From a bacterium (GTDB lineage: Bacteria > Patescibacteriota > Minisyncoccia > UBA6257 > GWB1-50-10), in NCBI GenBank assembly GCA_021813265.1, contig JAKALF010000007.1, positions 1-19,842 on the forward strand: DNA of 19,842 nt, read 5' to 3'. Position numbers and translations under genes: made by a program. Position 1 is the stretch's first letter. Every line of letters starts with the position of its first letter. This document shows positions 14,337-19,842 of this stretch, one piece after another. A model generated the notes under the pieces. That model saw only the letters and a list, made by a program, of their open reading frames with translations. It searched no databases and had not been told where the DNA came from.

Positions 14337-15095
14337 TTATACAAGCAAACTAGAACGATATTCCTCAAGTTGCGTTCTCCATATTTGAAAGAGTTTTGGT
14401 TGCGCTCTCTCTGTAATAAACCGTTCGTAGTTGAGGTCGAGACTTTTATGAAAATTTGGAGACGGATTAAATATTTTTCCATCTCTGCCAAGTTCGAGAA
14501 TTGCTCTGTTCTCACCAGCAAATTCCAAAAATAAATGAGATAATTTCCTGATACCCCCTAAACCGAGATCAGTCCACAAAACTACAATACTTCCATCGCT
14601 TGCGGCTAATTCTTTGGCAACCACTGGGGCATTGTTGTCACTCTCAACTAACGCCTTGAACATACGAAAATTCGAGAGTAAGTCGGTGGGAGAAACAAAC
14701 GATCCACTCGCTTTCGGTATGAGAACGATTCCGCGTTTCTCAAGATTAAGATCAAAACTAACGGAGATCATCACCTGGAGATCAAACATATTCTTGGCTT
14801 CGGATAATTTAAAGTTCCAGTAGTTGCTTGGAGCCCATCCTGGAACTTTATCTTGTGGATTCTCGTCTATAAGTGTGAAAATCTCATTTCCGCAATCGGG
14901 ACGATCTTGTCTCTTAATATTTCTCGTGGCGAGAAAAGTGAGCAATCTGTTGTTCAATTCATACATTTTGATTGGCGAACTTATCGACATAATACTTTCA
15001 TGAAATTCCAGACCTTTATAAATCGCGGCTTTTCGAAAAAGACCTAGAAGTGTAAAAACATCAACGCCAATCATTAATTCTAATCCATTTTTCAT
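14337..15095 (-). CDS. Hypothetical soluble protein, 252 aa
   Basis: Not recognised. The ATG at 15095 has a strong SD (AAGGAGG, 5 nt upstream) and a promoter with a perfect -35. No signal peptide or clear membrane helix; the N-terminal segment (LMIGVDVFTLLGLFRKAAIY) is moderately hydrophobic but broken by charges. The middle alternates short hydrophobic strands and helices (MFDLQVMISVSFDLNLEKRGIVLIP cannot be matched to a known fold by eye), and GSIVVLWTDLGLGGIRKLSHLF lies in the C-terminal half. Only one Cys is present. Gene layout mirrors the 267-aa gene: tRNA, promoter, SD, single ORF, terminator. It lies between tRNA-Val and mraZ. A regulatory role next to the dcw operon is speculation. 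Confidence 0.85.
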   Translation of the reverse strand: MKNGLELMIGVDVFTLLGLFRKAAIYKGLEFHESIMSISSPIKMYELNNRLLTFLATRNIKRQDRPDCGNEIFTLIDENPQDKVPGWAPSNYWNFKLSEAKNMFDLQVMISVSFDLNLEKRGIVLIPKASGSFVSPTDLLSNFRMFKALVESDNNAPVVAKELAASDGSIVVLWTDLGLGGIRKLSHLFLEFAGENRAILELGRDGKIFNPSPNFHKSLDLNYERFITERAQPKLFQIWRTQLEEYRSSLLV

Positions 15096-15142
15096 GACAT
15101 CCTCCTTATTTAATTTAGTTAAAGAACGTTTAATTCAAAAAC

Positions 15143-15171
15143 ACACTAACACTAAAAAGTTGATATGTCAA
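15143..15171 (-). promoter_or_regulatory. Promoter of the 252-aa gene
   Basis: Minus strand: perfect TTGACA (15171-15166), 17-bp spacer, TAGTGT (15148-15143) preceded by TGT, an extended -10. Predicted start near 15136, about 40 nt before the ATG. The -35 begins 9 nt after the tRNA-Val 3' end. Confidence 0.65.
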
Positions 15172-15179
15172 TAAAAATG

Positions 15180-15251
15180 TGCACCCTGTAGGGATCGAAC
15201 CTACGACCTCTTCGATGTGAACGAAGCGCTCTACCACTAAGCTAAGGGTGC
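15180..15251 (-). tRNA. tRNA-Val (anticodon CAC)
   Basis: Minus strand cloverleaf: acceptor GCACCCT / AGGGTGC, D stem GCTT / GAGC, anticodon stem CTTCG / CGAAG with loop TTCACAT (anticodon CAC), variable AGGTC, T arm GTAGG-TTCGATC-CCTAC, discriminator A. 72 nt; CCA not encoded. It lies between the rplL terminator and the 252-aa gene. Confidence 0.96.
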
Positions 15252-15263
15252 CAAAGCAAATTC

Positions 15264-15292
15264 AGAATAACTAAAAAAGACGCCGTCCGCAA
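15264..15292 (-). promoter_or_regulatory. Possible tRNA-Val promoter with -35 in the rplL terminator
   Basis: Minus strand: TTGCGG (15292-15287, 3/6), 17-bp spacer, TATTCT (15269-15264, 4/6). Predicted start near 15257, six bases before the mature tRNA. The -35 covers the loop of the upstream terminator. Confidence 0.4.
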
Positions 15293-15304
15293 CGGCGCCT
15301 TTTT
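15273..15304 (-). terminator. rplJ-rplL terminator
   Basis: Minus strand: GGCGCCGT / ACGGCGTC (8 bp, one G-U) extended by A-T pairs, with a short loop TGCGG-like, followed by six T residues. Strong intrinsic terminator just after rplL. Confidence 0.9.
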
Positions 15305-15309
15305 CTCTG

Positions 15310-15672
15310 TTATTGCAATTCAACAACAGCCCCAACCTCTTCAAGCTTCTTTTTCAATTCATCGGCATCTTCTTTCTTTAATCCCTCTTTCAGAACCTTG
15401 GGAGCCGCGTCAACCATATCTTTCGCTTCTTTGAGACCCAATCCCGTTATTTCCTTTACTACCTTTATAACATTAATCTTCTGATCCCCCGCCGATTTCA
15501 AGAGAATGTTAAATGACGATTTCTCTTCCGGAGCGGATCCGGAAGCGCCTCCTTGAACAGTCATAGCGGCGGCCGAAACGCCAAATTTCTCCTCAAGAGC
15601 TTTCACAAGTTCTGAAAGCTCGAGAACAGAAAGGGATTCAACCTTTTCTATAATATCTTTAAATTTTTCCAT
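15310..15672 (-). CDS. rplL: 50S ribosomal protein L7/L12
   Basis: Multi-copy stalk protein that recruits translation GTPases. The 120-aa product has the N-terminal dimerisation domain (EKFKDIIEKVESLSVLELSELVKALEEKFGV region), a short Ala/Gly hinge (about 35-50) and the C-terminal domain with INVIKVVKEITGLGLKEAKD (about 66-85) and VDAAPKVLKEGLKKEDA. Length is typical. The ATG is 4 nt after the rplJ stop without an SD, so coupled translation from rplJ is likely. It is followed by a terminator; rpoB does not come next. Confidence 0.97.
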   Translation of the reverse strand: MEKFKDIIEKVESLSVLELSELVKALEEKFGVSAAAMTVQGGASGSAPEEKSSFNILLKSAGDQKINVIKVVKEITGLGLKEAKDMVDAAPKVLKEGLKKEDADELKKKLEEVGAVVELQ

Positions 15673-15676
15673 ATAG

Positions 15677-16171
15677 TTATTGTGTTTGTTTTGCTTTTTC
15701 GTTTAGAACGTAAAGAAACGACCTTATGGGAGACGCAAGCATCCCAACAAGTTGGGTAAGCAGTACGTCTCGCGAAGGAAGTCTACCTAATGCCACGATT
15801 TCGTCACCCAAAAGAAATCTCTTTTCCAAAACTTCATATCCTCCCAAAATATCAAATGTATCCTCGTGATTCTTTGAAAAGGCGTACACAAGTCCAGAAC
15901 TCTCGACCGCGTCTTTGGGAGAAAAAATGACTCCGGTTTGTCCTTTAAACTGATTTCGATCAAACGACACCCCCTCTTTTTCAAGCATGATTTTGAGCAA
16001 GCGTTTTTTCATAACGCTCATGGAAGCCCCGATAGCCTTAAGGGACTTTCTAAAAGTATTCATGTCATTTACGCCAAGACCCGTGAAATCAGCGATCACA
16101 ACTGTGGCGCTTTTCTTCAAAACATCGGATCCATCTTTAATTTGTTCTTCTTTTTGCTGTTTTGTCTTCAT
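15677..16171 (-). CDS. rplJ: 50S ribosomal protein L10
   Basis: L10 anchors the L7/L12 dimers to 23S rRNA. The 164-aa product from ATG 16171 begins MKTKQQKEEQIKDGSDVLKK, with TVVIADFTGLGVNDMNTFRKSL and GASMSVMKKRLLKIML, as in the family; the C-terminal helix (ending LYVLNEKAKQTQ) is the L12-binding part. The frame is open to 16222, but that extension would run into the leader RNA and the family length supports 16171. No SD. A recognisable L10 leader and a promoter lie upstream, so expression is probably autoregulated by L10-L12. Confidence 0.96.
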   Translation of the reverse strand: MKTKQQKEEQIKDGSDVLKKSATVVIADFTGLGVNDMNTFRKSLKAIGASMSVMKKRLLKIMLEKEGVSFDRNQFKGQTGVIFSPKDAVESSGLVYAFSKNHEDTFDILGGYEVLEKRFLLGDEIVALGRLPSRDVLLTQLVGMLASPIRSFLYVLNEKAKQTQ

Positions 16172-16229
16172 ATATAATGAAAAACCCGCGACCTTTGCCG
16201 CAGACTTAAAATAGAAATACAATGTTTTG

Positions 16230-16292
16230 GTATTTCCTCGGCAGGACTTCTTTCCTTTTTAGGAACGCCTGCGGTCTACGGATATATATCCA
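16230..16292 (-). ncRNA. L10 leader (ribosomal protein leader RNA)
   Basis: Minus strand between the rplJ promoter and gene. It contains CGTAGACCGCAGG and CCTGCCGAGG, which I recall as conserved parts of the bacterial rplJ leader. The arms GCAGG (16272-16268) and CCTGC (16245-16241) pair, enclosing an inner hairpin TTCC-TAAAAA-GGAA. The family mimics the L10 site on 23S rRNA and allows feedback by L10-L12. The predicted transcript starts at its 5' edge. Confidence 0.75.
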
Positions 16293-16320
16293 TACTACTC
16301 CACCTAAACTTCCCGGTCAA
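16292..16320 (-). promoter_or_regulatory. rplJ-rplL promoter overlapping the end of dnaJ
   Basis: Minus strand: TTGACC (16320-16315, 5/6), 17-bp spacer, TAGTAT (16297-16292, 4/6). The dnaJ stop codon lies in the spacer. Predicted start near 16285, at the beginning of the L10 leader. Confidence 0.6.
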
Positions 16321-17395
16321 GATCTTCAAGTATTTTTTTAGCTTTTGAGGAAAGCGAACTCGGAAACTTCATGCGAAGAGAAATATATAAATCTCCCCGA
16401 GACAAACCAAAGGCCCCCATTTTAGGCATACCTCTCCCCTGGATTTTAAGTTTTTCCTTTACATCAAAACCCTGAGGAACGGAGAATGAAAAACGTTCTC
16501 CGCTTATATCTTCCATATAGATCTTCTTACCTAAAAGGGCCTCGATAACAGATAGTGTTTTTTCAGCGAAGAGATCGGCTTTTGTTCTTGTAAACGTCGT
16601 ATGAGGCTTTATCCTTACCACAATATATAAATCTCCGCTTCCCGTTCCTTGTTCTCCCGCCTCTCCCTTTCCTGAAATTTTAATAATTTGACCGTCTTCC
16701 ACCCCTGGAGCTATTTCAAAGGAGACTTCGCGTTCTCCCAAAACTTTCCCCAGCCCCTTGCATGTTTTACAAGGCTTTTCCGGAATTTGCCCCCGTCCAT
16801 GACATTCCGGACATGACCTGATTTGTGAAAAATTTCCAAAGAATGTTTTTCTGTTCTCTCGTATTTCACCCCTTCCCGTGCACATTTTACATTCTTTAAG
16901 TCCGGCCTTTTTTTCATATCCCAAACCCTCGCACGCCTTGCAAGAAACCGCGGTTCTGTATTGAATAGTTTCTTTAACGCCTCGAAACGCTTCTTCAAGT
17001 GTTATTTCTTTTATCGATTCGATATCAGATCCTCTTTTATACGTTCTTCTCCTTCCGCCCATGCCAAACTGATCAAACATACTTTCAAAGATATCGCTTA
17101 AATCCGCAAAATCTTCCGGATTTATATTCCATCGCGCGCCATCCCCAAAACCTCCCCACCCCTCAGTTCCAAACCCCGAAGATCCGTTAAAGGTCTGCCC
17201 AAAACGATCGTATTGTGCGCGCTTCTCTTTGTTAGAAAGGACTTGATACGCTTCATTTACTTCTTTGAACTTATTTTCGTCTCCCCCTCCCTTATCAGGA
17301 TGATATTGATGAGCCAGCTTCCGATACGCTTTTTTTATTTCCTCTTCGGACGCGCCGCGGGAAACACCGAGTATGTTGTAATAGTCTTTGTTCAT
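16304..17395 (-). CDS. dnaJ: Chaperone protein DnaJ
   Basis: Hsp40 co-chaperone that delivers substrates to DnaK and stimulates its ATPase. The 363-aa product has the J domain with HPD (32-34), a Gly/Phe-rich linker (about 66-114), and the zinc domain with four CxxCxGxG repeats (Cys152/155, 169/172, 195/198, 209/212), all complete. The C-terminal peptide-binding domains follow (FEIAPGVEDGQIIKISGKGEAG). This is a full type I DnaJ. Its ATG lies 1 nt after the stop of the upstream membrane protein gene, without an SD, so it is probably translated by coupling. Its 3' end carries the rplJ promoter. Confidence 0.97.
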   Translation of the reverse strand: MNKDYYNILGVSRGASEEEIKKAYRKLAHQYHPDKGGGDENKFKEVNEAYQVLSNKEKRAQYDRFGQTFNGSSGFGTEGWGGFGDGARWNINPEDFADLSDIFESMFDQFGMGGRRRTYKRGSDIESIKEITLEEAFRGVKETIQYRTAVSCKACEGLGYEKKAGLKECKMCTGRGEIRENRKTFFGNFSQIRSCPECHGRGQIPEKPCKTCKGLGKVLGEREVSFEIAPGVEDGQIIKISGKGEAGEQGTGSGDLYIVVRIKPHTTFTRTKADLFAEKTLSVIEALLGKKIYMEDISGERFSFSVPQGFDVKEKLKIQGRGMPKMGAFGLSRGDLYISLRMKFPSSLSSKAKKILEDLDREV

Positions 17396-17396
17396 A

Positions 17397-18449
17397 TTAC
17401 GGCAAGGTCACAAATTCACGAACCCGTGTTTCACTGCTTACCGTTCCAAATTTCAAGACAATAAGAAGTTTATACGCGAGAAATGAAATAAATTCAATAA
17501 GAGCAAGCCAGATAAAGGAAAGACCTTTCAGCGTGAAAAAAAACAAAACCATGAACCCAATACCCATCCATTCCTTGGTCTTCTCGGAAAATCCGCCCAC
17601 AAACCTTTTTATTATGTTATACACGGCATCCCGAACACTTTCTTTTTCGTTTAACGGTCCCACGCTTTTTTCCATAGACTCCCTAATATTCCGACTTGTG
17701 GTTTCTATAAGGGCCTCCTTTTGCTGATTTGGAAGATCCGAAAAATTGAGTTCAAAAGTCTTTTTTCCTCCCGTCGGATCGGCAATGCTAATACGGGACT
17801 TTTGAAGCGCGTGATTTGTCAGGGTTCTAATGAAATCATGGACGGAGCCGTCAAACGATATGCCGGGAATCTCAAGTTCAATGACTGGCCTTGCTGAATC
17901 AAGGAAATAATTCGTAAATATCTTCCCCGCTTTATCATTAAGATTCCCCTGTTCGATATAATAGACGTAGGTTATAAGGCTCAAGAATATGAGGAACGCG
18001 GTTATAGTTTTTGAAGAAACAATTCGCGCGACCTGAAAAAAACGAATATGGACGCTGTTTACAAGCGCCTTTCGAGCGCCTTCCGTTCCCTGAATGACAA
18101 AATACAAGAAAAGAACCAGAGCGGCCATGAAAAAGACTGAAGGGTGAGATCCTCCCATGCGGAAGAATGAAAAGAAAAAAATAATACTTTCAAAAACCGT
18201 TATAGAAAAAAGCAACCATTTGTTTTTGACAAAAAAGGCGTTTAACACGGAAAATATGATAACAAAACTCGAAAACAGGAACCCTAGTAGGAGAAAATGG
18301 GAATCTATAGTTATGAAAAATTCATTAACGTAATAGGACGCTAAAAAAGCGGAAAGAACGCCCAGAAGTCCGAGAATCGCGAGCTTCCAAATATTAGTAT
18401 CCGCTTCCTGTTCTTTTGATTGACTAATTACCACCGGTTCCTGGTTCAT
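17397..18449 (-). CDS. Polytopic membrane protein between dnaK and dnaJ, unknown function
   Basis: Not recognised. The ATG at 18449 is chosen because the next in-frame Met is deep in the membrane region; it begins inside dnaK and overlaps it by 26 nt. The 350-aa product has five predicted helices in the N-terminal half (about 21-41, 52-74, 78-96, 104-120, 150-166). A hydrophilic domain of about 125 residues follows (168-293), with LEIPGISFDGSVHDFIRTL and a helical charged stretch. Two more helices (about 294-310 and 311-333) and a short tail complete it. With an odd number of helices before it, the large domain probably faces outside if the N-terminus is cytoplasmic. The overlap with dnaK and the 1-nt gap to dnaJ imply co-expression with the chaperones. 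Confidence 0.85.
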   Translation of the reverse strand: MNQEPVVISQSKEQEADTNIWKLAILGLLGVLSAFLASYYVNEFFITIDSHFLLLGFLFSSFVIIFSVLNAFFVKNKWLLFSITVFESIIFFFSFFRMGGSHPSVFFMAALVLFLYFVIQGTEGARKALVNSVHIRFFQVARIVSSKTITAFLIFLSLITYVYYIEQGNLNDKAGKIFTNYFLDSARPVIELEIPGISFDGSVHDFIRTLTNHALQKSRISIADPTGGKKTFELNFSDLPNQQKEALIETTSRNIRESMEKSVGPLNEKESVRDAVYNIIKRFVGGFSEKTKEWMGIGFMVLFFFTLKGLSFIWLALIEFISFLAYKLLIVLKFGTVSSETRVREFVTLP

Positions 18450-19842
18450 GATGATCTTCGTCCGTATTGTCCGAGGTACCGTCTTTGGATTTCTCCCCCA
18501 CGTCACCTTTGGACTCATTACCTTTATACATCATTTCACCTATTTTTTGAAGCTCTGAAGAAAGTTCCTGGCTCGCTTTCTTGATTCCTTCAAGATCATC
18601 CCCTGATTTTATTTTGTTAAGCTCCTCAATTTTTTTCGTGATATTTTCCTTTACGTCTCGCGGCACTTTATCTCCCAGGTCGCGTAAACTTTTTTCAGCG
18701 GTATAGACAAGAGATTCCGCCTGATTTCTGACGTCAATAGCTTCACGCTTCTTTTGATCTTCAGAAGCGTGTTCAGCCGCCTCTTTTTTTAAACGCTCAA
18801 CTTCATCCTTGCTAAGACTCGTAGTAGCTTCAATACGAACGGACTGAGATTTTCCGCTCGCCTTATCTTTAGCCGAAACATTTAAGATCCCGTTCGCGTC
18901 AATATCAAACGTAACCTCAACTTGCGGAATTCCTCGCGGGGCAGGAGGAATACCGTCTAGAATAAATCGCGCGAGTGTTTTATTATCGCTCATCATGGGA
19001 CGCTCTCCTTGTCCGATATGAATCTCGACCGATGTCTGGTTATCAGCGGCTGTTGAAAACACTTGTGTTTTCGCGGTAGGAATGGTTGTGTTTTTCTCAA
19101 TCATGGGTGTCGCGACTCCTCCAAGCGTCTCAATACTTAACGTAAGAGGCGTCACATCAAGAAGAAGAATATCTTTCACGTCTCCTTGTAAAATACCCGC
19201 TTGAATCGCCGCCCCAACCGCCACTACTTCGTCGGGATTGATACCTTTATGAGGTTCTTTTCCGAAAAGTTTCTTGACGGCTTCCTGAATGGCAGGCATT
19301 CTTGTTTGTCCTCCGACTAGCACGACTTCATTGATATCGGAAAGCTCGAGTCCCGCTCCTTTAGGTTGCTTCGCCGTAACCGCTTCCCGCACAAGTTTAA
19401 TAGAATGATCAATGAGATCCCGAACTAAATCTTCAAGCTTTGCCCGAGTGAGTTTCATGACAAAATGTTTAGGACCAGAAGCGTCCGAGGTTATATAGGG
19501 AAGATTGATTTCCGTTTCAAGAGCGGTTGAAAGTTCGTGTTTTGCCCGTTCCGCGGCTTCTTTGAGGCGTTGGATAGCTAATGAATCTTTAGAAATATCA
19601 ATACCTTCTTGTTTTTTGTATTCCGCGACAAGATATTCAATGATCCTCTTGTCAAAATCGTCTCCTCCGAGATGAGTATCTCCTCCCGTAGCGCGCACTT
19701 CAACCGTGTCATCCCCTACTTCAAGAATGGAGATATCAAAGGTTCCTCCGCCGAAGTCATACACGACAATTTTTTCGCTTTTTTTTCTATTCATGCCATA
19801 GGCGAGAGCGGCGGCCGTTGGTTCGTTCAAAATACGGCGTAC
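18424..19842 (-). CDS. dnaK: Chaperone protein DnaK (Hsp70), 5'-truncated by the window edge
   Basis: ATP-driven folding chaperone. The frame is open to the last base; the visible part begins VRRILNEPTAAALAYG, the middle of the ATPase domain, and a TTG at 19830 is internal. Visible motifs are YDFGGGTFDISIL, GGDTHLGGDDFD, VLVGGQTRMPAIQ and NPDEVVAVGAAIQAGIL. The substrate domain follows, with DVTPLTLSIETLGG, and then a helical lid. The C-terminal tail is acidic and Gly-rich (ending GTGGN) in place of the EEVD-like or EEVKDD ends seen elsewhere. About 472 residues are present. It is the first visible gene of the dnaK-membrane protein-dnaJ operon; grpE or hrcA may lie upstream. Confidence 0.97.
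   Translation of the reverse strand, partial: VRRILNEPTAAALAYGMNRKKSEKIVVYDFGGGTFDISILEVGDDTVEVRATGGDTHLGGDDFDKRIIEYLVAEYKKQEGIDISKDSLAIQRLKEAAERAKHELSTALETEINLPYITSDASGPKHFVMKLTRAKLEDLVRDLIDHSIKLVREAVTAKQPKGAGLELSDINEVVLVGGQTRMPAIQEAVKKLFGKEPHKGINPDEVVAVGAAIQAGILQGDVKDILLLDVTPLTLSIETLGGVATPMIEKNTTIPTAKTQVFSTAADNQTSVEIHIGQGERPMMSDNKTLARFILDGIPPAPRGIPQVEVTFDIDANGILNVSAKDKASGKSQSVRIEATTSLSKDEVERLKKEAAEHASEDQKKREAIDVRNQAESLVYTAEKSLRDLGDKVPRDVKENITKKIEELNKIKSGDDLEGIKKASQELSSELQKIGEMMYKGNESKGDVGEKSKDGTSDNTDEDHHEPGTGGN

Noticed and set aside
1..19842. CRISPR array, insertion sequence or prophage.
   Set aside because: No spaced direct repeats, transposase motifs, terminal inverted repeats around an ORF, or phage genes were seen on either strand.
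1..19842. Alternative genetic code with UGA as Gly, as in some CPR groups.
   Set aside because: All core proteins read through without needing internal UGA, and the 267-aa gene ends at TGA followed by a terminator.

Overview
The window looks like a chromosomal segment of a Candidate Phyla Radiation (Patescibacteria) bacterium, most likely a Parcubacteria/Paceibacteria lineage. This is inferred from several things: MurF is short and lacks the usual N-terminal domain; gene ends overlap or nearly touch; both tRNA genes lack an encoded CCA; most core genes have no Shine-Dalgarno (SD) sequence; and rplK is not followed by rplA. TGA is used as a stop, so the code is standard. No transposase, integrase, CRISPR array or phage gene is visible, and almost everything is core housekeeping.

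Layout. 1-2977: the 3' part of thrS (+), a 52-aa membrane peptide (-) convergent with it across a shared terminator, then miaA (+). 2954-5637: gatB, rplK, nusG and secE, all minus; gatB is separated from rplK by a terminator. 5692-8341: gyrB and a DedA-family membrane protein, both minus. 8425-9460: tRNA-Glu(CTC) and an unrecognised 267-aa gene, both plus. 9591-14185: a division and cell-wall operon transcribed mraZ-rsmH-ftsL-ftsI-murF (minus). 14337-15251: an unrecognised 252-aa gene downstream of tRNA-Val(CAC), both minus. 15310-16171: rplJ-rplL with an L10 leader RNA. 16304-19842: dnaK (5' end outside the window), a polytopic membrane protein and dnaJ in one overlapping operon (minus).

Functional themes are translation (thrS, gatB, miaA, rplK, rplJ, rplL, two tRNAs), transcription elongation (nusG), secretion (secE), topology (gyrB), division and peptidoglycan synthesis (dcw cluster) and protein folding (dnaK/dnaJ).

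The most interesting signals are regulatory. Promoters of miaA, gatB and the DedA gene are placed so that transcription would begin at or within a base or two of the start codon (leaderless), and secE is nearly so. The three unrecognised soluble or small genes instead have near-consensus promoters, leaders and strong SD sites. Two terminators carry the -35 hexamer of the next gene in their loop. The mraZ leader holds two perfect DnaA boxes within a helically phased GTGG array that could also bind MraZ. An uncharacterised membrane protein is embedded between dnaK and dnaJ. I see no complete new defence or mobile system.
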